From: Lachnospiraceae bacterium
Lineage (GTDB): Bacteria > Bacillota > Clostridia > Lachnospirales > Lachnospiraceae
NCBI GenBank assembly: GCA_016291405.1
Contig: JAEEXG010000007.1
Location: 1-64,000, forward strand
Reading direction: 5' to 3'
DNA length: 64,000 bases
Shown here: positions 50,499 through 60,863 of the stretch, piece by piece
Layout: each line of letters begins with the position of its first letter
How positions within the stretch are numbered: position 1 is the first letter of the stretch
Notes under the pieces: generated by a model
The model's input: the letters and a program-made list of their open reading frames with translations, nothing else
What the model was told of the DNA's origin: nothing
Databases searched by the model: none
Translations under genes and position numbers: made by a program

Positions 50499-50633
50499 AT
50501 GAAGATGACATTTCAGCCTAAAAAGAGATCACACTCTAAGGTTCACGGATTTAGAGCTCGTATGAGTACTCCCGGCGGAAGAAAGGTTTTAGCTTCCAGA
50601 AGAGCAAAGGGAAGAAAGAAATTATCAGCTTAG
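50499..50633 (+). CDS. rpmH: 50S ribosomal protein L34
   Basis: Own translation [54 protein letters not shown]; absent from the ORF track because of its length. Confidence 0.98.
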   Translation: MKMTFQPKKRSHSKVHGFRARMSTPGGRKVLASRRAKGRKKLSA

Positions 50634-50675
50634 GCCGCATTTTTGTGGCCTTTTTTTCTATCTTAGAATTTTAAT

Positions 50676-51020
50676 ATGAAGAAAACAGATAGTTTAAAAA
50701 GTAACTTAGATTTTCAAAAGGTTTATAAAACAGGAAAGTCTTACGCAAACAAGTTTCTTATTATGTATGTTGTGGAAAACGGCGAAGAAAGAAACAGACT
50801 TGGAATTTCTGTCAGTAAGAAAGTAGGAAACAGTGTAGTAAGACATAGAGTTAAGCGATTGATTCGCGAAAGTTATCGATTACAGGAAGCTGTGTTTAAT
50901 AGTGGTTTAGACATCGTAATCGTCGCAAGGTCAAGTTGCGCCGGCATTTCTTATAAAGAAACGGAAAGCGCAGTTTTACATTTGGGAAAGCTTCATTCAA
51001 TTGTTTGTCCAATTAACTGA
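50676..51020 (+). CDS. rnpA: Ribonuclease P protein component
   Basis: [28 protein letters not shown]. Confidence 0.97.
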   Translation: MKKTDSLKSNLDFQKVYKTGKSYANKFLIMYVVENGEERNRLGISVSKKVGNSVVRHRVKRLIRESYRLQEAVFNSGLDIVIVARSSCAGISYKETESAVLHLGKLHSIVCPIN

Positions 51021-51037
51021 TATTGGAATTTAATGCT

Positions 51038-51247
51038 ATGAAAAGAATATTATTATTTTTGATAAAACTTTACAGAAAATACATTTCACCAATGAAATCA
51101 ACGAAATGTCCTTATTATCCTACATGCTCACAATATGGCATGGAAGCTATTGAGAAATATGGTGCGATTAAAGGTGGAGCTTTGGCCGCATGGCGTATTT
51201 TAAGATGTAATCCTTTATCAAAGGGAGGTTATGATCCCGTTCCTTAA
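51038..51247 (+). CDS. yidD: Membrane protein insertion efficiency factor YidD
   Basis: [36 protein letters not shown]. Confidence 0.96.
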   Translation: MKRILLFLIKLYRKYISPMKSTKCPYYPTCSQYGMEAIEKYGAIKGGALAAWRILRCNPLSKGGYDPVP

Positions 51248-51279
51248 TATTCTCTGATTAGTAATGAGGAGGATATAAA

Positions 51280-52596
51280 TTGAATACTATTGTTTTAACG
51301 CAAAGTGGTGGTTTATTAGGACCGATTGCGAAGTATATTCTCGGACCCATCTTGAAATGGATTTTTGATTTTCTTGATTGGTTACCCTGGGAAAACTCAG
51401 CTAATGTCGGTGTAGCAATCATTATTTTTACTCTTGTTGTTTATATTGCATTATTGCCTCTTACCATTAAGCAACAGAAGTTTTCAAAACTTCAGGCAAA
51501 GATGCAGCCTGAAATTCAAAAGATTCAGGAAAAATATAAAAACAAAAAAGACCAGGATTCTCAGATGGCAATGAACCAGGAAACACAGGAAGTGTACAGA
51601 AAGTACGGTGTTTCTCCTATGGGAAGTTGCTTACAGTTGTTAATCCAGATGCCTATTCTTATTGCACTTTACAGAGTTATTTATTCAATTCCCGCTTACG
51701 TTCCTATGATTAAGAACGCATTTACGGGATTGGTTGATTCTTTAATGGCAAAAGAAGGTGCTACCGAGTTTCTTTCAAATTTAACATCCGGTAGAGGATT
51801 TGCTAAGCAGTTTTCAAATGAATTGTTTTTGGCAGGCGATCCCACTTATGTTCAAAACACCTACATCGATGTTTTAAACAGAGCATCTAAGGCAGATTGG
51901 GCTTCACTTTCAGAAAAGTTTCCCGATTTATCATCAGTAATCGATTCAACAATGTCTACTCTTGATAAATACAATAATTTCTTAGGTATTAACATTAGTT
52001 ATTCTCCTTGGGAAATTATAAAGCCCGCTTTTCAGAATCACGCATATTTATTGGTACTTGGTGCAATATTAATTCCTGTTCTTTCAGCAGTAACTCAGTG
52101 GATTAATATTAAACTTACACCCACACCTTCAAATGATAAAAAAGGTGAGCAGGATCCTACGGCTGCAACAATGAAATCTATGAATTTGTTCATGCCTATA
52201 TTCTCTGCATTTATGTGTTTCACATTACCTTCAGGTATGGGTATTTACTGGATTGCCGGTGCAGTTATCAGAAGTATTGAACAGGTTCTTATCAATAAGC
52301 ACATTGACAAGATGGATCTTGAAGCTGAAATAAAGAAGAATGTTGAAAAGAGAAATGCAAGACTTAGAAAAGCAGGTATCGATCCTGAAAAGCTTGCTCA
52401 GAACGCATCTATTTCAACAAAGTCTATGGCTAAAAAGCCTACTATTTCTCAGAAGGCAGCAATGGCAAACGGAAAATCTGTTAACGAAGATAAAATTGCT
52501 TCAACAGAATACAATAACAAAAATGTTGCCAAGCCCGGTTCTTTAGCTGCTAAAGCTAACATGGTAAAAGAGTATAACGAAAGAAATAATAAATAG
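51280..52596 (+). CDS. yidC: YidC/Oxa1 family membrane protein insertase
   Basis: LPLTIKQQKFSKLQAKMQPEIQKIQEKYKNK...YRKYGVSPMGSCLQLLIQMPILIALYRVIY. Confidence 0.96.
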   Translation: MNTIVLTQSGGLLGPIAKYILGPILKWIFDFLDWLPWENSANVGVAIIIFTLVVYIALLPLTIKQQKFSKLQAKMQPEIQKIQEKYKNKKDQDSQMAMNQETQEVYRKYGVSPMGSCLQLLIQMPILIALYRVIYSIPAYVPMIKNAFTGLVDSLMAKEGATEFLSNLTSGRGFAKQFSNELFLAGDPTYVQNTYIDVLNRASKADWASLSEKFPDLSSVIDSTMSTLDKYNNFLGINISYSPWEIIKPAFQNHAYLLVLGAILIPVLSAVTQWINIKLTPTPSNDKKGEQDPTAATMKSMNLFMPIFSAFMCFTLPSGMGIYWIAGAVIRSIEQVLINKHIDKMDLEAEIKKNVEKRNARLRKAGIDPEKLAQNASISTKSMAKKPTISQKAAMANGKSVNEDKIASTEYNNKNVAKPGSLAAKANMVKEYNERNNK

Positions 52597-52607
52597 GGAG
52601 ATTACAG

Positions 52608-53231
52608 ATGGAATATAGAGAGTTTTCTGCTAAGACAGTAGACGATGCTATTACTGAAGCATGTCAGAGCCTGTCTGTAACTAGCGATAGATTGGAATAT
52701 GAAGTTGTAGAAGAAGGTTCTTCCGGATTTTTGGGATTTAACTCTAAGCCTGCTACCATTAAAGCTAGAGTAAAAGATTCTTTGGAAGACAGAGTAAAGA
52801 CCTTCTTAAATGAAGTTTTGGGTGCTATGAAAGTTGAAGCACTTGTAAAGATTTCATATGATAAAGATCAAAGAAATATGGACATCGAAATTTCCGGTGA
52901 TGACATGGGAATTTTGATTGGTAAAAGAGGAGCTACCCTCGATTCTTTACAGTATCTTGCATCACTTGTTGCAAATAAAGGTGAAGAAGATTACATCAGA
53001 GTTAAAGTAGATACAGAAAATTATCGTGAACGTAGAAAAGAAACCCTTGAAAATCTTGCAAAGAACATGGCTTTCAAAGTTAAGAGAACAAAAAGAAGTG
53101 TTTCTTTGGAACCTATGAATCCTTACGAAAGAAGAGTTATTCATTCGGCACTGCAGAATGATAAGTATGTAACTACTCACAGTGAAGGCGAAGAGCCCTA
53201 CAGACATGTTGTTGTTACAATGAAGAAATAA
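52608..53231 (+). CDS. jag: Jag/KhpB family RNA-binding protein (KH + R3H)
   Basis: GILIGKRGATLDSLQYLASLVAN; MNPYERRVIHSALQ; follows yidC. Confidence 0.95.
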   Translation: MEYREFSAKTVDDAITEACQSLSVTSDRLEYEVVEEGSSGFLGFNSKPATIKARVKDSLEDRVKTFLNEVLGAMKVEALVKISYDKDQRNMDIEISGDDMGILIGKRGATLDSLQYLASLVANKGEEDYIRVKVDTENYRERRKETLENLAKNMAFKVKRTKRSVSLEPMNPYERRVIHSALQNDKYVTTHSEGEEPYRHVVVTMKK

Positions 53232-53236
53232 TTGAA

Positions 53237-53275
53237 GGGTGCCTTAAGTGAAAACTTAGGGCACCTATTTTTAGG
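53237..53275 (+). terminator. Hairpin/possible terminator between jag and mnmE
   Basis: gggtgccttaagtgaaaacttagggcacc followed by TATTTTTAG. Confidence 0.55.
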
Positions 53276-53282
53276 TGAAAGT

Positions 53283-54665
53283 ATGGAGACTAATACTATA
53301 GCTGCAATTTCTACCGCACTAAGTGAAGGTGGAATCGGTATTATCCGTGTATCGGGAGATGATGCATTAAATATTGTAAATAGTATTTTTGTAAATAAAG
53401 ACAAGAAGCAAAATCTTTTGTCTTTTAAATCTCATACCATCCATTATGGTTTTATTGTTTCAGGCGATGAAATTGTGGATGAAGTAATGGTTTCTATAAT
53501 GAAAGCTCCAAACTCATTTACAAAAGAAGATGTGGTTGAGATTAATTGTCACGGCGGAATCTTGGTTTGTAAAAAAATATTGGAGCTTGTTTTAAATAAC
53601 GGTGCTAAATTGGCAGAGCCCGGTGAATTTACAAAAAGAGCTTTCTTAAACGGAAGAATCGATTTGTCAAAAGCAGAAGCCGTTATGGATGTAATCTCTT
53701 CAAAGAATAATCAGGCTTTAAAAAATTCCCTGATGCATCTTGAAGGAAAGTTATTTGAAAAGATTAAAGAAATAAGAGAAGGAATCCTTTACGAGATTGC
53801 TTTTATTGAATCTGCATTGGACGATCCAGAGCACATTTCTTTAGACGGTTACAATGAAAAGCTTTCTGAAAAGCTTTCATATTTAATAAATGAAGTATCT
53901 AAGTTATATGATTCTTCTAAAAAGGGAAAGTTTTTAAAAGAAGGTATCAATACCGTAATTTTAGGAAAGCCCAATGTAGGTAAATCTTCTTTGTTAAATG
54001 TTTTGTCAGGTTATGAAAAAGCAATTGTTACAGATGTTGCCGGTACAACCAGAGACATTATTGAAGAAGAAGTTGTCTTAAACGATATTTCTTTAAATCT
54101 TATTGATACCGCAGGTATCCGTGAAACCGATGATTATGTTGAAAACATCGGAGTTTCCAGAGCAAAAAAATATGCGGATTCCGCAGATTTAGTTTTGTTT
54201 ATTATGGATGCCACTAAAGATATTTCCAAGGAAGATGAGGAAATAATTGATTTAATCAAAGATAAAAAGACAATCGTTTTATTAAATAAGATTGATGCAG
54301 ATTGTGTTCTTTCTAAAGAAAAAGTTTCAAAACTCTTTTCAAAAGAATGTGATATATTGGAGATATCTGCTAAGGAATCTTTGGGTATCAAAGATCTTGA
54401 AAATATTATTGAAAATATGTTTTTGGAAGGAAAGTTACCTTCCAACGATGAATTGTATATAACAAATATAAGACAGGGTGAAGAAATTAAAAATGCTCTT
54501 ACTTCTTTAAAGAATGTAGAAGACAGTATTGAAAAAGGACTTCCCGAAGATTTTTATTCAATAGATTTAATGAGTGCTTATGCATCCCTTGGAAAAATAA
54601 TCGGAGAGCAGGTCGACGATGATTTGGTTGATGAGATTTTTTCAAAGTTTTGTATGGGTAAATAG
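53283..54665 (+). CDS. mnmE: tRNA uridine-5-carboxymethylaminomethyl synthesis GTPase MnmE
   Basis: GKPNVGKSSLLNVLSGYEKAIVTDVAGTTRD; C-terminal FCMGK; start revised to ATG 53283. Confidence 0.97.
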   Translation: METNTIAAISTALSEGGIGIIRVSGDDALNIVNSIFVNKDKKQNLLSFKSHTIHYGFIVSGDEIVDEVMVSIMKAPNSFTKEDVVEINCHGGILVCKKILELVLNNGAKLAEPGEFTKRAFLNGRIDLSKAEAVMDVISSKNNQALKNSLMHLEGKLFEKIKEIREGILYEIAFIESALDDPEHISLDGYNEKLSEKLSYLINEVSKLYDSSKKGKFLKEGINTVILGKPNVGKSSLLNVLSGYEKAIVTDVAGTTRDIIEEEVVLNDISLNLIDTAGIRETDDYVENIGVSRAKKYADSADLVLFIMDATKDISKEDEEIIDLIKDKKTIVLLNKIDADCVLSKEKVSKLFSKECDILEISAKESLGIKDLENIIENMFLEGKLPSNDELYITNIRQGEEIKNALTSLKNVEDSIEKGLPEDFYSIDLMSAYASLGKIIGEQVDDDLVDEIFSKFCMGK

Positions 54666-54677
54666 ATAGGTTTAAAT

Positions 54678-56579
54678 ATGAGTGAGCAAAATAAGAATCA
54701 ATGGATTGAAAATGTAGATGTGTGTGTTGTCGGTGCAGGTCATGCAGGATGTGAAGCTGCACTTGCTTCAGCAAGACTTGGTCTTAATACTGTAATGTTT
54801 ACAGTAAGTGTTGACAGTATTGCACTTATGCCATGTAACCCAAATGTTGGCGGAACTTCAAAAGGTCATTTGGTAAGAGAAGTTGATGCCCTTGGCGGTG
54901 AAATGGGAAAGAATATTGATAAAACTTTTATTCAATCCAAAATGTTAAATGTTTCAAAGGGACCTGCCGTTCATTCTTTAAGAGCGCAGGCTGATAAATC
55001 CGAATACTCAAGATCTATGAGACGGGTTTTGGAAAATACCGAAAATCTTACCATTAAGCAGGCTGAGATTTGTGAACTTATAATTGAGGATAATACCATT
55101 AAAGGAGTAGTTACAAATACAGGAACTACTTATATGTGTAAAGCAGCTGTTCTTTGTACAGGTACTTACCTTAAGGCAAGATGTTTGTGCGGAGAAGCAA
55201 TTACTTACACTGGTCCTTCCGGACTTCAGGCTGCAAACAATCTTTCAAAGAATCTTATTGATAACGGAATTTTACTTAGAAGATTTAAGACAGGAACTCC
55301 TGCCAGAATGGATAAAAGAAGTATCGATTTTTCCAAGATGGAAGAGCAGTTTGGTGATGAAAGAATAATTCCTTTTTCTTATTCCACAGATCCTGAGTCG
55401 GTTCAGAAAGAACAGGTTTCTTGCTGGCTTACTTATACAAATGAAGAAACACATAAAATTATCAGAGCGAACCTTAATCGCTCACCTATTTATGCAGGAA
55501 TTATTGAAGGAACCGGTCCCAGATATTGTCCTTCTATAGAAGATAAAGTTGTTAAATTTGCAGAGAAAGAAAGACATCAGGTTTTTATCGAACCTGAAGG
55601 ATTGTATACAAACGAAATGTATATCGGAGGAATGTCTTCTTCTTTACCCGAAGATGTTCAGCTTCAGATGTACAGAACGGTTCCCGGATTAGAAAACTGT
55701 AAGATCGTTAGAAACGCTTACGCCATAGAATATGATTGCCTTGAGCCAAATCAGCTTTTACCTTCTTTGGAATTAAAAAAGATAAGCGGTCTCTTTTGTG
55801 CCGGACAATTTAACGGAAGTTCCGGATATGAAGAAGCAGCAGCCCAGGGTCTTATTGCAGGTATTAATGCCGCAATGAAAATTAAAGGAAAAGAACCCTT
55901 GGTTTTGGATAGATCCGAAGCTTACATCGGAGTTTTGATTGATGACCTTGTTACAAAGGATAACAGGGAACCCTATCGAATGATGACTTCAAGAGCTGAG
56001 TACAGATTACTCTTAAGACAGGATAATGCCGATTTAAGACTTAGAAAGTTTGGCTACGAAGTAGGTCTTGTTTCAAAAGAAGATTATGAGAAAACTTTAA
56101 AGAAACAGGAAGCCATTGAAAAAGAAGTAAACAGACTTAAATCTACTATGGTTGGAGCCAATAAAAAAACTCAGGATTTTCTTACAAGACACGAAAGTTC
56201 TTTGCTTAAAACTGGGGCTAGTCTTGCTGACTTAATGTGCAGGCCTGAACTAACATATGAAAATTTGGCCGAACTTGATGACGAAAGACAAAATTTACCT
56301 TATGATGTACTTGAGGAAGTAATTATTCAAGTTAAATATGAAGGTTATATTGAAAGGCAGATGCATCAGGTAAGTCAGTTTAAAAAGATGGAAAAGAAAC
56401 TGATTCCCGATGATATTGATTATGATGATGTATCAAGTTTGAGATTGGAAGCAAGACAGAAGCTTAAACAGTTTAAGCCTTTAAGCGTAGGTCAGGCTTC
56501 AAGACTTTCAGGTGTAACCCCTGCTGATATTTCAGTTTTGCTTGTATATCTGGAACAGTTAAAATACAGGAAAAAATAA
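54678..56579 (+). CDS. mnmG: tRNA uridine-5-carboxymethylaminomethyl synthesis enzyme MnmG
   Basis: [53 protein letters not shown]. Confidence 0.98.
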   Translation: MSEQNKNQWIENVDVCVVGAGHAGCEAALASARLGLNTVMFTVSVDSIALMPCNPNVGGTSKGHLVREVDALGGEMGKNIDKTFIQSKMLNVSKGPAVHSLRAQADKSEYSRSMRRVLENTENLTIKQAEICELIIEDNTIKGVVTNTGTTYMCKAAVLCTGTYLKARCLCGEAITYTGPSGLQAANNLSKNLIDNGILLRRFKTGTPARMDKRSIDFSKMEEQFGDERIIPFSYSTDPESVQKEQVSCWLTYTNEETHKIIRANLNRSPIYAGIIEGTGPRYCPSIEDKVVKFAEKERHQVFIEPEGLYTNEMYIGGMSSSLPEDVQLQMYRTVPGLENCKIVRNAYAIEYDCLEPNQLLPSLELKKISGLFCAGQFNGSSGYEEAAAQGLIAGINAAMKIKGKEPLVLDRSEAYIGVLIDDLVTKDNREPYRMMTSRAEYRLLLRQDNADLRLRKFGYEVGLVSKEDYEKTLKKQEAIEKEVNRLKSTMVGANKKTQDFLTRHESSLLKTGASLADLMCRPELTYENLAELDDERQNLPYDVLEEVIIQVKYEGYIERQMHQVSQFKKMEKKLIPDDIDYDDVSSLRLEARQKLKQFKPLSVGQASRLSGVTPADISVLLVYLEQLKYRKK

Positions 56580-57319
56580 TGGCAATAAACGAAACTTATT
56601 TAGAAGATGTCTTTAAAACCTTAGATTTATTATTATCTGAGAGACAATTATCACAATTCATTACTTATTACAAGCTACTTATTGAATGGAATGAAAAGAT
56701 AAACCTTACAGCCATTACAGAGTATGAAGATGTGTGTGTTAAGCATTTTCTTGATTCGGCATCAATTGTAAAACTGTTTTCTTCTTATAAAGAAGCAGAT
56801 GAATTCTTTAAAGATAAAACAATGATTGATGTAGGAACAGGAGCCGGTTTTCCCGGAATTTGCTTAAAGATTCTTTTTCCTGATTTAGAGCTTACATTAA
56901 TGGATTCTTTGGATAAAAGAATTAAGTTTTTAAATGAAGTAATAAAAGAATTATCTTTAGATAAAATAGAAACCGTTCATGCAAGAGTTGAAGAGTTTGC
57001 AAAAAAGAGTGAATTCAGAGAGCAGTTTGATTTTGCCACTGCAAGAGCAGTAGCTTCTCTTCCGGTTTTAAGTGAGTATTGCCTTCCCTTTGTAAAGCTT
57101 GGGGGAGAGTTTATTGCTTACAAATCTGAAAAAGCAGATGAAGAAGTTTCTTTATCCCAAAATGCATTTTCTGTTTTAGGCGGAAAATTAAAGAAAAATG
57201 TTTCTTTTGTTTTACCTGAAACTGATTATAAAAGAGCTATTATAGTGATTAACAAAGAAAAGAGTACACCTTCCGGTTATCCAAGAAAAGCCGGAACACC
57301 TGTAAAGAAACCTTTATAA
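56579..57319 (+). CDS. rsmG: 16S rRNA (guanine527-N7)-methyltransferase
   Basis: WNEKINLTAI, HFLDSAS, IDVGTGAGFPGICLKI; ATATAGA/start overlap with mnmG. Confidence 0.96.
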   Translation: MAINETYLEDVFKTLDLLLSERQLSQFITYYKLLIEWNEKINLTAITEYEDVCVKHFLDSASIVKLFSSYKEADEFFKDKTMIDVGTGAGFPGICLKILFPDLELTLMDSLDKRIKFLNEVIKELSLDKIETVHARVEEFAKKSEFREQFDFATARAVASLPVLSEYCLPFVKLGGEFIAYKSEKADEEVSLSQNAFSVLGGKLKKNVSFVLPETDYKRAIIVINKEKSTPSGYPRKAGTPVKKPL

Positions 57320-57331
57320 AAGGAGTTTCAT

Positions 57332-58318
57332 ATGTCTGATAATCGTACTAATGACATTTTATTGGATTTAAAAAAGAATTTCCTTGATGATAGAAAAGAT
57401 TTGCAGGACAAAATTGTAGAAGTAGAAACTCAGATTAGACAGTGTAATGATTTCATTGAATCTTTAAATAAAAAAGATGACAATGATTATAATATGTTTT
57501 CTCCCAGAAGCGCGTCCAGAGTTTACAAAGATCAGGTTTATGAAAAGAAACTTGAGATTGAAAAACTTGAGGAGGAGCTTCGCACCTATTATAAGAAGTT
57601 AGGTAACATTACTAAAAAGATTGATTCGATTAATGAATTACAACCTGACGAACTTGAAGATCTTTCGGAAAAGAAAACAAGAGAGAAAAACGATACTCGC
57701 ATGCTGTATCTTCAAATGCAGGAAGATGACAGACAAAGAATTGCCGCAGGTTTGCATGACTCAGTATTGCAGAATTTATCTTTACTGATGCACAACTTAG
57801 AACTTGCGGAAAAGTTTATTGATTATGATGCGGTTCGGGCTAAGCTTGAACTTGAATCTAATAGAAAACTTGTAAAAGGAACTATCGACGACATTCGAAA
57901 CACAATATTCGACCTTCGTCCCATGCAGTTTGATGATTTTGGATTTAAACAAACTTTACAAAATCAATTGGACGGCTACAGAAATCGCACTAATATGGAA
58001 ATCTCTTACCATATTGATGACATCGATGATAAGGATAATCTAATTCTACTTAGTATTTTCCGTATCATCCAGGAGTTGGTGGTTAATTCCATCAAGCATT
58101 CAAACGGTAAGAAAGTTGAAGTTAAGGTGCTTGATCGGGGTACGAGTATATATGTTGAAGTGGCTGATGACGGTCAGGGAATAAGTTTGGATGATTTAGA
58201 AAAACAAAATCATTTTGGAATGAAAATTTTGAAAGAGCGAGTAAGAATGCTCGGAGGAGTTTTCTCTATTCAAAACGTTTCTGTCGGTTCAAAGGTTACC
58301 ATAGAACTTTCGTCGTAG
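57332..58318 (+). CDS. Cytoplasmic sensor histidine kinase (DegS-like, HisKA_3/HATPase)
   Basis: Coiled-coil N-terminus without TM; DRQRIAAGLHDSVLQNLSLLMHNLELAE; VADDGQGISLDDLEKQNHFGMKILKERVRMLGG. Confidence 0.9.
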   Translation: MSDNRTNDILLDLKKNFLDDRKDLQDKIVEVETQIRQCNDFIESLNKKDDNDYNMFSPRSASRVYKDQVYEKKLEIEKLEEELRTYYKKLGNITKKIDSINELQPDELEDLSEKKTREKNDTRMLYLQMQEDDRQRIAAGLHDSVLQNLSLLMHNLELAEKFIDYDAVRAKLELESNRKLVKGTIDDIRNTIFDLRPMQFDDFGFKQTLQNQLDGYRNRTNMEISYHIDDIDDKDNLILLSIFRIIQELVVNSIKHSNGKKVEVKVLDRGTSIYVEVADDGQGISLDDLEKQNHFGMKILKERVRMLGGVFSIQNVSVGSKVTIELSS

Positions 58319-58337
58319 TTGGTTTAAGGAGGGTTTT

Positions 58338-58979
58338 GTGAGTATAAGAGTTGTTTTGGTTGATGACCACAAAATGTTAAGAGAGGGTGTCAAACAGTTA
58401 TTGGAGTTTGATTCTGATATTGTTGTTTGTGCTCAAGCTTCTACCGGAGAAGAATGTAAGGAAATTGTAGGGAAAGTACCCTGCGATGTTGTTGTCTTGG
58501 ATATTAATCTTCCTGATTGTTCAGGCACTAAGTTGCTTAAGGACTTAAAGAAGATTAATAAAGATGTGGCATACCTTATGCTTTCAGTTCATAACGAAGT
58601 TGAATATGTTATGGAATCAGTTGATCTCGGAGCAAACGGATATGTGTTGAAAGAAGCAGGATCCACAGAATTGATTAAAGCAATCAAAGCCGTTTATTAC
58701 GGTGAAAGATATATCCAGGCGGATTTAGTTCCTGCTCTTAATGCAAGATTACTTAGACGTGCGGACGACTATAATAAGGGTGAGCGCATCACTAAGAGAG
58801 AAAAGCAGATACTTATCAGTATCGCATTGGGCCATACCAATAAGGATATTGCTTCAGAATTTTCTATCAGTGAACGTACTGTTAAGAATCATATCACCAA
58901 CATATTTAGGAAGATTAATGTAACAGACCGTACTCAAGCTGCTGTTTTTGCAATAAGAAACAACTATGTAAATTTATAG
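58338..58979 (+). CDS. NarL/LuxR-family response regulator (DegU-like)
   Basis: RVVLVDDHKMLREGVKQLLE, VVVLDINLPD, KREKQILISIALGHTNKDIASEFSISERTVKNHITNIFRKI. Confidence 0.94.
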   Translation: MSIRVVLVDDHKMLREGVKQLLEFDSDIVVCAQASTGEECKEIVGKVPCDVVVLDINLPDCSGTKLLKDLKKINKDVAYLMLSVHNEVEYVMESVDLGANGYVLKEAGSTELIKAIKAVYYGERYIQADLVPALNARLLRRADDYNKGERITKREKQILISIALGHTNKDIASEFSISERTVKNHITNIFRKINVTDRTQAAVFAIRNNYVNL

Positions 58980-58981
58980 GA

Positions 58982-58997
58982 TGTTTCACGTGAAACA
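58982..58997. promoter_or_regulatory. parS: parS centromere site 1
   Basis: Exact TGTTTCACGTGAAACA palindrome. Confidence 0.97.
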
Positions 58998-59030
58998 TTT
59001 CTATGAAACAGTGTCATAAACCCCAAAATA

Positions 59031-59046
59031 TGTTTCACGTGAAACA
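59031..59046. promoter_or_regulatory. parS: parS centromere site 2
   Basis: Exact TGTTTCACGTGAAACA palindrome, 49 bp from site 1. Confidence 0.97.
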
Positions 59047-59073
59047 TTTTAACCCCAAGATATAGTCAAAATG

Positions 59074-59109
59074 GGCGTGAAACATCAAAAAAACAGGGGC
59101 GTGAAACAT
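59074..59109. repeat. Two parS half-site repeats (gggcgtgaaacat) 24 bp apart
   Basis: gggcgtgaaacat at about 59073..59085 and 59097..59109; each carries CGTGAAACA, the right half of parS. Confidence 0.8.
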
Positions 59110-59196
59110 AAATGAGGCATCATCTGTGTAGAATAAGCACTTTGAAAGTGATATAATACACGATAATGAAATATAGAGTAAAGGAAATTGGTTTAA

Positions 59197-59961
59197 ATGG
59201 GAAGAGTAATAGCAATCGCGAACCAAAAAGGCGGTGTAGGAAAGACAACAACAGCAATAAATCTTTCCGCAGCATTGGCTGAGAAAGGAAAAAGAGTTTT
59301 AGTTGTTGATACCGATCCTCAGGGTAACACCACCAGTGGTTTTGGTATAGAGAAGAACGAGCTGGAAAACACTATCTATGAATTACTTTTAGGTGAATGC
59401 TCAGTTCAGGATTGCATCATTAAAGATAAAAAATCCGGTGTTTCAATTATTCCTTCTAATGTTAACTTGGCAGCCGTAGAAATAGAATTAATCGACGCTG
59501 ACAAAAGAGAATTCATTTTAAAAAGAGAAATTGATTGGATCAGAGAAGATTATGATTTTATCATGATTGACTGTCCTCCTTCACTTAGTATGTTAACTGT
59601 AAATGCTATGACAACAGCAGATACAGTTTTGGTTCCTATTCAGTGTGAATATTACGCATTGGAAGGTTTAAGCCAATTGATTCATACAGTAAATCTTGTA
59701 AAAGAAAGATTGAATCCTGATTTGGATATGGAAGGTGTTGTTTTCACTATGTACGATTCAAGAACAAACCTTTCAAATCAGGTTGTTGATAACGTTAAAA
59801 GCGTTTTACAGCAGAAAATATTTAAAACATTGATTCCAAGAAATGTCAGACTTGCGGAAGCACCCAGTTTTGGAATGCCTATTAATCAGTATGATCCCAA
59901 ATCTGCCGGAGCAGAAGCTTATGCAGCACTTGCTGACGAAGTAGTTAAAAATAGGAGGTAG
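59197..59961 (+). CDS. parA: Chromosome partitioning ATPase ParA (Soj)
   Basis: MGRVIAIANQKGGVGKTTTAINLSAALAEKGKRVLVVDTDPQGNTTSG. Confidence 0.97.
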   Translation: MGRVIAIANQKGGVGKTTTAINLSAALAEKGKRVLVVDTDPQGNTTSGFGIEKNELENTIYELLLGECSVQDCIIKDKKSGVSIIPSNVNLAAVEIELIDADKREFILKREIDWIREDYDFIMIDCPPSLSMLTVNAMTTADTVLVPIQCEYYALEGLSQLIHTVNLVKERLNPDLDMEGVVFTMYDSRTNLSNQVVDNVKSVLQQKIFKTLIPRNVRLAEAPSFGMPINQYDPKSAGAEAYAALADEVVKNRR

Positions 59962-59967
59962 GCTCAT

Positions 59968-60855
59968 ATGGCAGCCAGAGGTTTGGGAAAAGGCCTGGAT
60001 GCAATGATTCCAAAAGCAATACCCGCTATCCAGGAAGACAAAATTGTACAGCAGGAAATTGAAAAAAGCGACGGAAAAGCTACAGAAACAATTGTAAAGA
60101 TTACGCAGATTGAGCCTAACAGAGATCAGCCTCGTAAAGAATTTGAAAAAGAAGCACTTGAAGAACTTTCAGATTCCATTAAACAGCACGGATTGATTCA
60201 ACCGATTCTGGTTCAGGATAGGAAAGATCATTATGAGATTATAGCAGGTGAAAGAAGATGGCGAGCTGCCAGACTTGCAGGATTAAAAGAAGTTCCTGTT
60301 ATTATCCGTAATTATTCCGAGCAGGAAATTGTTGAGATTTCTTTGATAGAAAACTTACAGAGAAAAGATTTAAATCCTATTGAAGAAGCAATGGCTTATA
60401 AAAAGCTGATGACGGATTTTGATCTTAAGCAGGAAGAAGTTGCAGTTAAAGTATCTAAGAGCAGATCAACAATAACCAACTCAATGAGATTGCTTAAGTT
60501 AAGCAAAAAAGTCCAGGATTTAGTTATTAAAGGAAAGCTTTCCGAAGGACATGCAAGAACACTTCTTTCTATAGAAGATTCGGCAGTACAGGATGAAGTT
60601 GCTGATAAGATTATCGCAGAAAATCTTTCTGTAAGAGATGTTGAAAAGCTTGTAAAGAATTATGGAAAGCCTGCAAAGGAAAAGCCTGTAGTTAATAAGG
60701 AACTTGATATTTTCTATCAAGACATAGCAGAAAAGCTTAAACAAAATCTTGGCACTAAAGTTCAGATTTCCGGAAAAGGCGACGGTTCAGGTAAAATTGA
60801 AATTGAGTTTTATACCAATGAAGAACTTGATCGTTTAATAGCAAGAATAAAGTAG
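59968..60855 (+). CDS. parB: Chromosome partitioning protein ParB (Spo0J)
   Basis: RGLGKGLDAMIP, HYEIIAGERRWRAARLAGLKEVPVIIRN, EISLIENLQRKDLNPIEEA. Confidence 0.97.
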   Translation: MAARGLGKGLDAMIPKAIPAIQEDKIVQQEIEKSDGKATETIVKITQIEPNRDQPRKEFEKEALEELSDSIKQHGLIQPILVQDRKDHYEIIAGERRWRAARLAGLKEVPVIIRNYSEQEIVEISLIENLQRKDLNPIEEAMAYKKLMTDFDLKQEEVAVKVSKSRSTITNSMRLLKLSKKVQDLVIKGKLSEGHARTLLSIEDSAVQDEVADKIIAENLSVRDVEKLVKNYGKPAKEKPVVNKELDIFYQDIAEKLKQNLGTKVQISGKGDGSGKIEIEFYTNEELDRLIARIK

Positions 60856-60863
60856 GGGGAAAT

